Source: CAWHYG01 sp963833505 (lineage in GTDB: Bacteria; Eisenbacteria; RBG-16-71-46; CAIMUX01). From it: a DNA stretch of 64,000 bases. This document shows positions 38,453 through 48,294 of this stretch, piece by piece. Under the pieces are notes generated by a model, which saw only the letters and a list, made by a program, of their open reading frames with translations, did not search any database and was not told the origin of the DNA. The position numbers and the translations under genes were made by a program. Each line of letters begins with the position of its first letter. Position 1 is the first letter of the stretch. The stretch is taken from contig CAWHYG010000006.1 in the NCBI GenBank assembly GCA_963833505.1, positions 248,001-312,000 on the forward strand, read 5' to 3'.

Positions 38453-41400
38453 CTAGCGGACCCGCGCCAGACGGTCGACGCGCTTGATCGTCGTGCCTTC
38501 GGCGGTCCGAACCTCCAGCTTGTAGAAGTACAGTCCGTTCGCCACCTGATCCCCGTCCTGGTCGCGGCCGTCCCAGTGGATGGCCAGCGTTCCTTCGGCC
38601 GGCGCCGAGGGTCTCTCATAGCTCCAAATGCGGCGCCCCGCAATCGTGAAGACGCTCACCTTGACCGAAACCCCGCTCTTGTTCAACTCGTAGCAGAACC
38701 AGGTGTCCCGGCCGAAGGGATTCGGAAAGTTGTACACGTGCAGGAAGGCGGTGGGACCGGTTCCGGGCCCGGTAAACGTGGCCGACCGCGTGATCACGCT
38801 GTCTCCGGCCGATACGCCGAGCTGGACGGTGTGGCTGGTCCCCGAAGGCACGGCCGGCAGCGGTATCCGCGCCGTCCAGGTCCAGGCGTCGGTCGAGCCG
38901 GACCGGATCGAGCCCAGAGGCTCTCCGTCCAGCCGCGCACTGAAGGCGTTGGCGGTCAGGGCGACCGGGCTCTGGACCGCGACCGCGATCGTGTCCCCGG
39001 TCTCGATCACCGTGTTCGGCTGGAAATCGGTGGGCACCCCCTGGCGGAGGACCTGGAAGCGCGTGTCCAGCTTGAGGGGCAGGATCACGGTTTGCTGGAG
39101 TCCGGACCCGTCCTTCGCTTCGATCTCGATGTCCCGCTCCGCGTCGGACAGGACCACCTTGGGGTCGTAGGTCAGGATCTTGAAGCGATCGTCTCCCACG
39201 CGGACGGGATCGTCCCGCAACTGATAGGCCGAAGTGTCGACCACGGCCCCGCCGTTCAGCACCGTGACGTCCCCGAGGTGGATCGTGCTGTGGAGATGCG
39301 CCTGGAGATGGAGGAGATCGGTCCCCGACTCGGCCTCCACCCGCTGCGTTGGATCCCAGGACTGCCCGTTCACCGTGATGTCCAGGTGCGGCGGCCCCGT
39401 GGTGATCGGCATGGAGGGATCGCCCAGGAGCGTGTAGGTCAGGGCCTGCCCGGCACCGGTCGGGCCGTTGTTGGTCGTCAGGTAGTCCTTGCTTGCGGTG
39501 ATGATCTCCCCGAGGATCCAACGGGTCTGGTTCGTGATCGGATCCCGGGGCGGATCGCTGAACCAGCATTCCATCAGGGCCGTGTTGGCGATGTCGTTGT
39601 CGGGAAGCCATTCATAGGCGCTCGAAGCGTAGCAGGCAATGGCCCCGGCGTCGTTCCCGTCGTAGAGCAGCTTCTCGGTCATGGCGTCGTTGGTGGGGCT
39701 GTTGGCTTCGTCCTCGCGCGCGAACTCCGCCAGGTGGCAGCCGTATCCCATGAAGATGAACGGCCGGCCGGCGTTCTCCAGGTTCGGGGTGTCCTGGCGG
39801 TTGATGTCGTCCTCGTAGATGTACTCGTGGGTCAAGAGCCCCCTGTTGGCGTGCCCGTCGTAGTCCACGAACAGGTAGCCCTGGTCGAGGTACTTGTGTA
39901 AAAGGACCTTCGAGACGACGTTCGCGCCATACAGAAGATTATCCTGTGGCCCGCCTCCTCCGTAGTTGAGGGCGGCGATGTTGAAGGTGTCGGGCTGCCC
40001 GTTGGTGTCGAGCCGGCACCTCCAGGTCGTGCAGTCGTTCGGGTCCCGCTTGATCACGTTCTGGCATCGGCCGAGACACGCCACCGTGTCCATGAACTGC
40101 GCGGTCATGAAGGTGTCCGGTTCCAGGTCGGTGAAGCCCGCGTCCTGGATGATCTTCCGGGCCTTCCAGGAGGACCACCGGAAGATCGCCTCATTCTCCG
40201 TCTGCTGGCTGAAGGGCGGCCGCGGGGGATAGGCGTAGGCGCTCTGATAGGCGTAGTTCTCCGTGAAGTTGATCGTGCTGGAGAAGCAGTCGTCCGAAAG
40301 GAACAGGCCGCGGCGCCGCCAGGTGTCGGTGTCCTGGTAGTTGCCGTAATCCAGGATCTTGGTCACGGTGTTCGTGAGCTCGTCCTGGCTTCCGACCGGC
40401 AGCCGGCCGACGTGCATGTCCGGCAGGCAGTCGAGGGTCTCGCCCTCGCCGGTCAGGTTGTCCACGAACCACTCATCACAGGCCACCAGCTCGTATCCCT
40501 GATCGGAGTACGCGGAGGAATAGATCGTCTGCGTCGGACAGTAGTTCGTGCCGTGGAACTCGGTGACGCCGGCGAAGTCCACGCTGGCGTCCCCGACCAG
40601 AAGCAGATACGAGGGGGGATCGGCCAGGGTGCGGAAGAGATAGCGGAGGTAGTTGCGGATCGCGGTCGGCCAGGCCCGCCCTCCGTTGAACTGGTCGAAG
40701 ACCGTGGTGGTCAAGACCGTCCGGACCGACCCGAGCTGCTTGATCCGCGCCGTCACCAGCGGCTGGATTCCCTGCGCAAACTGGGGATTCACCACCACGA
40801 TCATGGCCGCCGGCCGTCCGTCCTTCAAGTTGTCCGTCGCGGTCACCGCCACGCGCAGCGGCGTCGCCGCCGCGGCCGCGTTCAGCGCCAGCAGGATCCG
40901 GGGCGGTTGGGCCTGCCCGTAGTCGAACTGCACCTTGAGCACGCCTCCGGACATCTGCGACGGATCGACGGTGAAGGTCCGCGGAACGAGCGAATCGCTG
41001 AGATCGAACAGCAGAGGCAGATCCTGGGCTCCGAAACCGGTCACGTCGAACTCGCGCGGTCCGGTCAGGCCCGCCGCGGTCCACTGGAGCTCGACCCCCT
41101 TCCCGCTCGGCGCGGGACCGGCCGCGAAGTTCCGCCTCCAGGTCCACTCCATCCAGTTGACGGCGGCGCCGTATCCGTCTTCCGGTTCGCCCATCGCGAG
41201 GTAGTCGTTCGACGCGGCCAGGGGAAAGGAAGCGAGACCGCTCGCGCCCAGGCTGTAGTAGGCCTGGCTCTTCACCGGCACCTGGATCGGGTTCGGAAGG
41301 GTATCGGGCACGCCGTTGCTTCCCACCTTGATCATCAAGACCGGGCGGGCCGGAGTACCGCTGTAGGGGCTGGGCGGGTTGGTGATTCCCTGGAGGGCGA

Positions 41401-42961
41401 CCACCAGCGATTCGGCGGCGACGAGCCCGGGCAGGTTGAACTTGACGGCGTCGGGGGAACCGGGCGAAGTCGGCTCTCCGCCGAACCAGAGGAAGTGGTC
41501 GGTCTTGATGCCGGCGGCCCCGGCCACGAAGCTGCCGCTGTCGCCCTGCGCGAACGATTTCATGTAGACCCCGTCTCCCTCGAGGTGCTGGGTCCAGACG
41601 AAGGAGGTTTCCGCCTGCAGCGTGTCTCCGAGGGTCGAGGCGCCCCCGGAAGCCATCCGCGCGCCGCCGAAGTCGGTCGCGTTGATGAAGTAGGAGTTGT
41701 TCCGCCCATACCGGCGGTCGGACGGACCGGGATGCAGGCTGTCCCAGGTGGTGAGGCCGAAGAAGAGGATGTCGTCGCCGGAGTCGAACACGCCGTTGTT
41801 GTTCAGGTCCCGGACGATGATCGGCACGCCGCGCTCGCGGAACGGATTGTAGGGAGCGCTCGAGTCCGCCTCGAAGTAGGTGCGTTCAACCAGGGAGATC
41901 TTGTCCGGGGCGACCGGCTGCCACCCCTGGTTCTGCAGGCTCGCGAAGGTCACGCGATAGAGGTCGTTGTGGTCGACCGTGATCTCGACCTCCGGATTGG
42001 CGGCGGAGGGGCTGAGGGCGAAGGACGGCGCGGCGGTGAAGCCGCGAAGCCCGCCGGAACGCCCTTCCCGCGCGACCCGGACCGGCGCGGTGGGCAGGCC
42101 GGTGGCCGGATCGGCGGAAGCGCCGGGCGCGGGCGCCCGCAGGGAAGACGTGACGATCTCCGGATTCAAGACGGCGTGCTGGTACACCCGGCTCCAGGCC
42201 TCGTCCGCGATCGGACGAAGCCGGCTCCGCTGGAACAGCTTTCCCACCAGAGGCGCGCTGATCGGCTGGAATCGGACGTCGATCTCCATCTGGGTCGCGA
42301 CTTCGATGCCGCCGGTCCGTGGATTCCAGCGATAGGGACAAATCTCGACCGGCAGCACCCGCAGGAAACGGAGGTACTGCGGCGCGTCCAGCCGGGCCCA
42401 CTCCGCCGGCCAGAGGTTCGCGTAAGAGGCCGGGTCGCGCTCCCAGCTCAGGCTTTGGAGCGGCGGTGCGTCGCCCTGGGAGTGGATCACGTCATGCGGA
42501 ACCGGCCGAGGGAGCACGCCGGGAAGAAGCGTGGTCGCGAGAACGCGCACCGAAAGGACCGGCCGCGTGCCGGGCGGCAGAGCCAGTTGAACGACCTTGA
42601 CCGGGAGATCGGGCGCGCCGGGCGGGAAGTCCGATCTCCAGTCGTCGACGTAAACCGACGACAGGCCCTGTCCTGGTTCCCGCGAAATGCTCGGCAGGGG
42701 CGCCTTCACTTCGAGCAGGACGCCGCCGGCGGACGACTGCACGACCTGGACTGGATTCGGGGCCGAGGCAGCGGCCACCGGGCAGAGTCCACCGAGGACG
42801 GCCAGACTGAGCGCGAAGAAGACTCCGAGCGCCACCGCTGCCGGCCGGGAGTGCCGGCGCGGCGGACGGTCCCCGGCGCGGGCTCTGCGCCCGCCGGCAT
42901 TGGTCGGTCCGCTCATCCCGACTGGTCTCCTGGCATTTGCGATCCCTTGTTGGGGCGTCAT
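38453..42961 (-). CDS. Large secreted C25 (gingipain-like) cysteine protease with FlgD-like C-terminal domain
   Basis: About 1,502 residues. A long basic signal peptide is followed by a propeptide-like region (about 60-300) and a beta-rich region. The Peptidase_C25 domain lies near 800-1160, with LLLVGDASVDF, catalytic His1037 in DYDGHANRG and Cys1075 in MGYGCHLAEF. An Ig-like domain follows, then a FlgD-like sandwich with the NFPNPFGRDT entry and HWDGRDQDGD loop. C25 proteins with such tails are usually type IX secretion clients, as in Porphyromonas PorU and gingipains. The ATG at 42961 overlaps the DUF971 stop as ATGA and has GGGAGG 5 bases upstream; an ATG at 42916 also has an AGGAG. Confidence 0.9.
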   Translation of the reverse strand: MTPQQGIANARRPVGMSGPTNAGGRRARAGDRPPRRHSRPAAVALGVFFALSLAVLGGLCPVAAASAPNPVQVVQSSAGGVLLEVKAPLPSISREPGQGLSSVYVDDWRSDFPPGAPDLPVKVVQLALPPGTRPVLSVRVLATTLLPGVLPRPVPHDVIHSQGDAPPLQSLSWERDPASYANLWPAEWARLDAPQYLRFLRVLPVEICPYRWNPRTGGIEVATQMEIDVRFQPISAPLVGKLFQRSRLRPIADEAWSRVYQHAVLNPEIVTSSLRAPAPGASADPATGLPTAPVRVAREGRSGGLRGFTAAPSFALSPSAANPEVEITVDHNDLYRVTFASLQNQGWQPVAPDKISLVERTYFEADSSAPYNPFRERGVPIIVRDLNNNGVFDSGDDILFFGLTTWDSLHPGPSDRRYGRNNSYFINATDFGGARMASGGASTLGDTLQAETSFVWTQHLEGDGVYMKSFAQGDSGSFVAGAAGIKTDHFLWFGGEPTSPGSPDAVKFNLPGLVAAESLVVALQGITNPPSPYSGTPARPVLMIKVGSNGVPDTLPNPIQVPVKSQAYYSLGASGLASFPLAASNDYLAMGEPEDGYGAAVNWMEWTWRRNFAAGPAPSGKGVELQWTAAGLTGPREFDVTGFGAQDLPLLFDLSDSLVPRTFTVDPSQMSGGVLKVQFDYGQAQPPRILLALNAAAAATPLRVAVTATDNLKDGRPAAMIVVVNPQFAQGIQPLVTARIKQLGSVRTVLTTTVFDQFNGGRAWPTAIRNYLRYLFRTLADPPSYLLLVGDASVDFAGVTEFHGTNYCPTQTIYSSAYSDQGYELVACDEWFVDNLTGEGETLDCLPDMHVGRLPVGSQDELTNTVTKILDYGNYQDTDTWRRRGLFLSDDCFSSTINFTENYAYQSAYAYPPRPPFSQQTENEAIFRWSSWKARKIIQDAGFTDLEPDTFMTAQFMDTVACLGRCQNVIKRDPNDCTTWRCRLDTNGQPDTFNIAALNYGGGGPQDNLLYGANVVSKVLLHKYLDQGYLFVDYDGHANRGLLTHEYIYEDDINRQDTPNLENAGRPFIFMGYGCHLAEFAREDEANSPTNDAMTEKLLYDGNDAGAIACYASSAYEWLPDNDIANTALMECWFSDPPRDPITNQTRWILGEIITASKDYLTTNNGPTGAGQALTYTLLGDPSMPITTGPPHLDITVNGQSWDPTQRVEAESGTDLLHLQAHLHSTIHLGDVTVLNGGAVVDTSAYQLRDDPVRVGDDRFKILTYDPKVVLSDAERDIEIEAKDGSGLQQTVILPLKLDTRFQVLRQGVPTDFQPNTVIETGDTIAVAVQSPVALTANAFSARLDGEPLGSIRSGSTDAWTWTARIPLPAVPSGTSHTVQLGVSAGDSVITRSATFTGPGTGPTAFLHVYNFPNPFGRDTWFCYELNKSGVSVKVSVFTIAGRRIWSYERPSAPAEGTLAIHWDGRDQDGDQVANGLYFYKLEVRTAEGTTIKRVDRLARVR

Positions 42962-43431
42962 AGGTCCTCCCGCGCCGCACGACACGCAAAACATTGGCAC
43001 AAGTCTCGCAGGATCGGCCATGAGTAGATGCCGGTGGAATGGCCGTCGCCCCAGACGATGGAGACGCCGTATCGCCCGACCCGTTCCCAGCGCTCGATCC
43101 GGTAGAGCGGGGGCACCGGCGCGACTCCCGAGCCGGGAACCGAACTGACACCGGAGACCGGAGCCGAACTGGTGCCTGAGGCCCGAATCGAATTGGCGCC
43201 GGAGGCCGGAGCCGAAGCGGCGCCGGCGGGCGGGACCGAAGTGGCGCCCGAGGCCGGAGCCGAAGTGCCGGCCCGTCCCAGCACCCGTTCCTCGCGGCAG
43301 ACGGCGCAGGGACAACCCCTTCGCAGCGTCTCCGGAGACAGGACGCTCTGATGGCCGTCCCGCCAATCCACCACGAAGGACCCGTCGCGGTCCAGGCGGA
43401 TGCTCGCGGGCGTGGAATCACCCGGCTTCAT
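42958..43431 (-). CDS. DUF971 protein with in-frame repeat insertion
   Basis: 157 residues. The first half of DUF971 (SFVVDWRDGHQSVLSPETLR followed by CPCAVCREE) and the second half (IERWERVGRYGVSIVWGDGH, then IYSWPILRDLC) are present. About 55 residues of an eight-residue repeat (G-x-x-S-x-P-x-S) are wedged between them. DUF971 proteins are small and possibly metal-binding, and function is uncertain. The divergent UbiA gene lies 226 bases away. The stop is coupled to the gingipain-like gene by ATGA. Confidence 0.8.
   Translation of the reverse strand: MKPGDSTPASIRLDRDGSFVVDWRDGHQSVLSPETLRRGCPCAVCREERVLGRAGTSAPASGATSVPPAGAASAPASGANSIRASGTSSAPVSGVSSVPGSGVAPVPPLYRIERWERVGRYGVSIVWGDGHSTGIYSWPILRDLCQCFACRAAREDL
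43130..43273 (-). repeat. 24-bp tandem repeat inside the DUF971 gene
   Basis: Six contiguous 24-base units, for example GAGGCCGGAGCCGAAGCGGC followed by GCCG, diverged at a few positions each. They stay in frame and encode the Ser/Ala/Pro/Gly repeat that splits the DUF971 domain. Confidence 0.85.
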
Positions 43432-43551
43432 GTTCCTGTTCCTTGTCCCGAGGGAATCTCGATGGGCGTTTCGTCCGCGGGCATGGGGTGATTGTGGCGG
43501 AGACGCGATCATGGTGCCACTGGTCTCAGGACCTGTCAAGAAACGGTCTCT

Positions 43552-43580
43552 TTGACCCGATCGACCAGGTGTGGTAGCGT
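43552..43580 (+). promoter_or_regulatory. Possible promoter of the UbiA gene
   Basis: TTGACC at 43552-43557, a 17-base spacer, TAGCGT at 43575-43580 inside a GTGGTAnnnT box, then a T-rich stretch. The leader would be about 70 bases. Confidence 0.45.
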
Positions 43581-43657
43581 TTTTGTCTGCTTGTGCTCCG
43601 CGCCGGGGCGCGGGGCGCGAAGGTGGCCGCGGTGCGCCCGGGGGCTCGTCGAAACCG

Positions 43658-44575
43658 ATGATCAAACGCTTCAGGCTGTATTGGGAGTTTACGCGCCCGT
43701 TCACCCTGATCGCCCCCGCCCTCGGCATGCTCTCCGGAGGGATGACCGCTCTCGGCGCCGGCCGGCCGCTGCCGCTCCAGCCGATGCTTTTCGTCAAGAT
43801 CCTGCTCGGGACGCTGATGGCGGCGGTCCTGAACGGCGCCTCCAACGGAATCAACCAGATCTACGACCTGGCCATCGACCGCGTGAACAAGCCGAAGCGC
43901 CCCATTCCTTCGGGCCGCATCACCATCCGCGAGGCCGGATGGGTCACGGCCGCGCTCTATGTCCCGGCCGCGGCGCTGGCCGCGCTGGTCGGCTGGCAGA
44001 CCTTCGTGCTGGCCACGGCCGCCGCCGTGCTCACCATCGTCTACTCGGTTCCGCCCTTCCGGACCAAGCGCTTCGGCGCCCTCGCCAACCTCACGATCGC
44101 CCTGCCCCGGGGTCTCCTCCTCAAGGTCGCGGGATGGTCGGCGGTCCGGAGCGTTCTCGCCGGAGGCGAGCCCTGGTACATCGGCCTGATCTTCGGGTCC
44201 TTCCTGCTCGGGGCGTCCACGACCAAGGACTTCGCCGACATGAAGGGGGACGCGGCCGACGGCTGCATCACCCTGCCGGTGAGGTTCGGACCGCGCAAGG
44301 CCGCCTGGATGATCTCCCCCTCGTTCGTGCTTCCGTTCCTGCTCATCCCGCTCGGAACCTGGCGCGGCTGGCTCACCGGCGACCCCTGGCTGCTCTACCC
44401 GCTCGGGCTCCTGCTCGTGATCTGGGGCATCTACACGGTCTCCCTCATCCTGAAGGATCCCGATGAGCTGGCCCGCACCGAGAACCACCCTTCCTGGAGC
44501 CACATGTACAAGATGATGTTCGCGGCCCAGGCGGGATTCATCGTGGCCTATCTGGCCAAGTACTGGATGCACTGA
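43658..44575 (+). CDS. UbiA-family prenyltransferase
   Basis: 305 residues with eight or nine predicted membrane helices. The first Asp-rich motif is NGINQIYDLAIDRVNKPKRP (N..xxD..xD with the usual KPxRPI). The second is present as KDFADMKGDAADG. These bind the prenyl diphosphate through magnesium. The enzyme alkylates an aromatic or glycerol-phosphate acceptor in the inner membrane; the true acceptor cannot be told. The start at 43658 is the first Met of the conserved region. Confidence 0.9.
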   Translation: MIKRFRLYWEFTRPFTLIAPALGMLSGGMTALGAGRPLPLQPMLFVKILLGTLMAAVLNGASNGINQIYDLAIDRVNKPKRPIPSGRITIREAGWVTAALYVPAAALAALVGWQTFVLATAAAVLTIVYSVPPFRTKRFGALANLTIALPRGLLLKVAGWSAVRSVLAGGEPWYIGLIFGSFLLGASTTKDFADMKGDAADGCITLPVRFGPRKAAWMISPSFVLPFLLIPLGTWRGWLTGDPWLLYPLGLLLVIWGIYTVSLILKDPDELARTENHPSWSHMYKMMFAAQAGFIVAYLAKYWMH

Positions 44576-44591
44576 CCGGGACGGATCCGGC

Positions 44592-45344
44592 ATGGAAAGA
44601 ACCCGAGGCCTGAACCTGGACCGCGCGCTCAGCGGGATCGGAGCGTGGATCTGGCTTTTGCTGGCGGCGGCGGCCGGTAGCGCGCTCGTCTTCACCGGCC
44701 TCTGCTGGCTGCTTCCGGCCGGGCAGGCGTTTCTGGCGTGGCCGGTGCTCTGGCAGGACCTCCGTCGCGGGCGCCTCGGCAGCGCCACCTCTCACATGCT
44801 GGTCTGGGCGTTTTTCGCCTCCGTCATCGTGATCGAGATCTCGGTGCACTTCCCCCGCGCGGCGGAGGCGGGCATCCTGAATTCGACCGCCTACCGCGAG
44901 GAGATGTTCCGCTGGATCCGGACCGGAGTGGGCATGGAGGGAACTCCCTCCCAGTTCGTGCCGCAGCAGATCTTCCACTACCTCCTGACGCTCGGGCTTT
45001 CCGCGCTCACGCTCGGTTTCGGCGGACTGCTGTTGGGGGCGATCCTGCTCAACTACATGAACTACTACGTGGGATCGCTGATCCGTGAGGCGGCCCATCC
45101 GGCCCTGGCCAGCGTCACGGGCTGGCCGATCTGGCCCATCGTGCGCGTGGCGGCGTTCGTCATCGGAGCCCTGGCGGCCGCGACGATCCTTCCCGGCCGC
45201 GTCCTCGGCCGCATCCCGTGGAACCCGCGGGCCGTGCGCCGGGCGCTTCTCTTGAGCTTCGTCCTCTTCCTGCTGGACATGCTCATCAAGGCCGCGCTGG
45301 CCCCGGCCTGGCGGCGGATTCTGGAGAAGGCCCTGGGATCCTGA
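44592..45344 (+). CDS. Integral membrane protein, unknown family
   Basis: 250 residues with about five hydrophobic helices (near 20-41, 66-84, 128-158, 175-198 and 218-236). No family is recognised. It starts 16 bases after the UbiA gene and is probably cotranscribed. The region between the second and third helices is charged and likely outside the membrane. Confidence 0.75.
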   Translation: MERTRGLNLDRALSGIGAWIWLLLAAAAGSALVFTGLCWLLPAGQAFLAWPVLWQDLRRGRLGSATSHMLVWAFFASVIVIEISVHFPRAAEAGILNSTAYREEMFRWIRTGVGMEGTPSQFVPQQIFHYLLTLGLSALTLGFGGLLLGAILLNYMNYYVGSLIREAAHPALASVTGWPIWPIVRVAAFVIGALAAATILPGRVLGRIPWNPRAVRRALLLSFVLFLLDMLIKAALAPAWRRILEKALGS

Positions 45345-45441
45345 AGGCGCGCCGCGCCCGGGCCGCGCCGCGGAAGAGGCAGATCCCTCCGACCGGCCGC
45401 CGCCCGTCGGCGCCGGCGGTCGAGACGAGGCTCCTGCCGGA

Positions 45442-47283
45442 TCAGCTGAAATGCGGTCCCGACGACCCGGACGTGGGCGGAGGCGCGACGGACTTGAGCC
45501 GGGCCTGCCGGATCACGTCCCAATGCGCCTTGATCGTGTGATGCGGGCGCGCGTCGTCCAGCACCACTTTCAGGATGGAGTCGACCCGGGCCGTGCCCAG
45601 CTTCTCGCGAATGGACTCCTTCACTTCGTCGAAGGGCTGCGTTCCCGCCTGGTCGATCTCGACGACCTTGGCCACGGTGAATCCATTGCCGATCGGAATC
45701 GGGTCGGACACTCCGTTCAAGGGCAGGGTGAAGATGAAGCGGTCGAGCATGGGGGACAGGCCGAAGGTGAGGGGATCGGTCGGCGTGTCCCCCGGCGTCT
45801 TTACGCTGGGATCGGTCCGGGACAACTCCCGGCCCACCTCCGACATCTTCCTTCCCGCCCGCAACAGGTCTCCGGCCTTGACCGCCGTGTCCCACTTCTC
45901 GGTGGCGAGGCCCAGGAAGCGGCGCCGTTCCGGGTGAACGAATTCGCTCCGGTGGACGTCATAATAGGCGCGCGCCATGTCATCCGAGGGGCGCGCTCGG
46001 GCCCGGATCGTGGTCCGGAACCAGACGCGGGTACGGATCTGGTTCTCCTGCTCCGTGATCTGGCCGGCGACGTCGGGGCGCTTTTCGATCCCGCGGGCCT
46101 CGGCCTCGCGGAGCTCGACCCTCTCCAGCACGAGCTTGCGGATGATGGATTCCAGGTCCTTCGTGTTGTCGAAGCTGGGCCAGGCCATGGCCGGCGATTC
46201 CATGAGCTGATCGATGACCAGAAGCGGCTTGATCTTCCCGCGGGGGGGATCGAAGGTGGCAAGGACCCGTCCGGTGTCGGCCGGCGCGACGGGCGCCCCC
46301 TTCCACGGCAGCTCATCGGCGGAGGTCGTCTGGACCGTGGAGCCGGGCGTGGACCCCGGCGGCAGCCCCCGATGCACCGAGGCGGTCTGGTCGTGCAGCC
46401 GCGCGGTCATCCAGGCGAGCTGGACCGGATCGACGTGGTACCGGTACTTGTCCAGCAGGTCCTGCTGGTACTTGCTCTGGGCCGCGCTCACCTGACGCAG
46501 CTTGATCCCCAATTCCAGCTTGGGCCGCTCGGCCTCGAGCGTGCCGCGCTTGTCGTTCGGCTGTTCTTCCTTGACCTTGAAGATCTGGAACTGGTCGCCG
46601 GAAGGCAACGGGCCGATCACGTCGCCCACCTTGGCGCTGAAGATCGGATCGCGGATGCCGGCCTCCAGGTCGGTATAGAGGATCCAACCGATGTCGCCTC
46701 CCGACCCGCGGCTCTGCGTGTCCAGGCTCTTCTGCGCCGCGACCTTGTCAAAGACGGCCCCTTCCTTCAGGGCGTAGACGATCTGCTCCGCCTCGGCCCG
46801 GTCGCCCACCACCATGAACTGGAGGTGAAGGCGCCGGCTGAGGAGGTCGTAGGCATGCCGCAAATCGGCGGGGTTGACCTCGAAGGCCTTGCCATAGGCG
46901 TCCTGCCGCAGGGCGTCGACGATGATGCCCTCGCGGAAGCCCTCCAGGTTGTTCGCCGGATCGCCGGTGAGCTTGGGGACCGCCTGCCAGGCCAGCGTCT
47001 CCTGGAGCAGGTGGTCGGTGTACGTCGAAACGAACTTCCGCAGGCTGGTCGTGTCCGCCTTGAGCGAGGTGTCCGCCTTCTGCGCGGCCCAGAAGGCGCG
47101 CTCGAACTCGGAGAGCGGAATGGCCCGGTTCTCCGTCTCGAAGGCGATCGGCTCCGGCTTCGGCTTCCGCGCGCAGCCGGGCGCGAGCCGGAGGACCATC
47201 AGGGCGAGAAGAATGAGAAGAGCCGAGGATCCGGCCGTCGGGGCGAGCCCGCGCCGTCCGTCGGCCCGGAATCGGAGCATCAC
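45442..47283 (-). CDS. Lipoprotein peptidyl-prolyl isomerase with two parvulin domains (SurA/PrsA-like)
   Basis: 613 residues. The signal peptide ends in a lipobox-like LAPGC with Cys37. A SurA_N-like helical part precedes a first PpiC domain at about 150-245 (GGDIGWI, VGDVIGPLPSGDQFQIFKV). A second, less regular one lies at about 440-555 (FGLSPMLDRFIFTLPLNGVS). It probably assists folding of exported or outer-membrane proteins, fitting the many secreted proteins nearby. It lies convergent to the UbiA pair and divergent from the glycosylation cluster. Confidence 0.87.
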   Translation of the reverse strand: MMLRFRADGRRGLAPTAGSSALLILLALMVLRLAPGCARKPKPEPIAFETENRAIPLSEFERAFWAAQKADTSLKADTTSLRKFVSTYTDHLLQETLAWQAVPKLTGDPANNLEGFREGIIVDALRQDAYGKAFEVNPADLRHAYDLLSRRLHLQFMVVGDRAEAEQIVYALKEGAVFDKVAAQKSLDTQSRGSGGDIGWILYTDLEAGIRDPIFSAKVGDVIGPLPSGDQFQIFKVKEEQPNDKRGTLEAERPKLELGIKLRQVSAAQSKYQQDLLDKYRYHVDPVQLAWMTARLHDQTASVHRGLPPGSTPGSTVQTTSADELPWKGAPVAPADTGRVLATFDPPRGKIKPLLVIDQLMESPAMAWPSFDNTKDLESIIRKLVLERVELREAEARGIEKRPDVAGQITEQENQIRTRVWFRTTIRARARPSDDMARAYYDVHRSEFVHPERRRFLGLATEKWDTAVKAGDLLRAGRKMSEVGRELSRTDPSVKTPGDTPTDPLTFGLSPMLDRFIFTLPLNGVSDPIPIGNGFTVAKVVEIDQAGTQPFDEVKESIREKLGTARVDSILKVVLDDARPHHTIKAHWDVIRQARLKSVAPPPTSGSSGPHFS

Positions 47284-47527
47284 AATGCCTCCCGGGGACC
47301 GCCGTTTCCGGTCAAGGAAGTTGTCGACCGCGCTTCCAAGGCGGCATGATACTCTCTCGTCGCCTCCACGGACAAGCGAACCGAAGGGCCATCGATGACC
47401 GCGTGCCGTCAGGCTCTTTCGAGCCCGGGCTCATCGGAGGCAGCAGGCGGGAGGGACGCCGGCCGGGCATCGTGGACGGGCCGGAAGACCGGAACGGGGC
47501 CCTGGGCTTCAATCGAGGACGCGCGCG

Positions 47528-48280
47528 TTGGATGAGCGGAAGGGCGACAGCCTGACGATCTTCTTCCCGGCCTACAACGATTGGGGCACGATCGCTTCCA
47601 TGGTGGTTCTGGCGCACGTGGTCGCGCGGGATCTGACCGACGACTTCGAGGTCATCGTGGTCAACGACGCCAGCCCGGACCACAGCGACCGGATCCTGGG
47701 CGAGCTGGGTCGTCTCTATCCGCAGACCTTCCGCGCCATCACCCACCCGGTGAACCGGGGGTACGGCGGAGTCCTCCGAAGCGGCTTTGCGGCGGCCCGA
47801 AAGGATTATGTCTTCTACACCGATGGCGACGCCCAGTACGACGTTCGCGAGCTCGCGGCGCTCTGGAAGCTCCGCGACCGCGCCGACCTCGTCAACGGTT
47901 ACAAGATCCGGCGTTCCGACCCCTTCTATCGCGCCGCGGTGGGACGGGTCTATCATCACTTCACCCGCCTCCTCTTCCGGATTCCGATGCGCGACATCGA
48001 CTGCGACTTCCGCCTGATCCGGCGCTCCGTCTTCGACACCGTACATCTTTCGATCGACTCGGGACTGATCTGCGTCGAGCTGATGGCCCGGATCGCCCGC
48101 AACCGGTTCCGGATCACCCAGGTGCCGGTTCATCACTACCACCGGATGCACGGCAGGTCGCAGTTCTTCAATTTTCCGCGCGTGGCGCGGGTCCTCTGGG
48201 GCATGGGAGGCCTCTGGTGGAGGATCTTCGTGCTTGAGCCGCGCGAGGCCCGCCGGGCCCGGGCCGAGGCGCGCGGTTGA
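47528..48280 (+). CDS. GT2 glycosyltransferase, DPM1/ArnC-like
   Basis: 250 residues, GT-A fold. N-terminal FFPAYNDWGT, VIVVNDASPD and the metal-binding YTDGDAQYDV motif are present. It lacks the C-terminal membrane helices of ArnC and resembles soluble polyprenyl-phosphate sugar synthases (DPM1 type). The expected reaction is transfer of a nucleotide-activated sugar to polyprenyl phosphate on the cytoplasmic face. The start is a TTG with GAGGA upstream. It opens an eight-gene plus-strand run. Confidence 0.87.
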   Translation: MDERKGDSLTIFFPAYNDWGTIASMVVLAHVVARDLTDDFEVIVVNDASPDHSDRILGELGRLYPQTFRAITHPVNRGYGGVLRSGFAAARKDYVFYTDGDAQYDVRELAALWKLRDRADLVNGYKIRRSDPFYRAAVGRVYHHFTRLLFRIPMRDIDCDFRLIRRSVFDTVHLSIDSGLICVELMARIARNRFRITQVPVHHYHRMHGRSQFFNFPRVARVLWGMGGLWWRIFVLEPREARRARAEARG

Positions 48281-48294
48281 CCAGGGGGGAAGGC

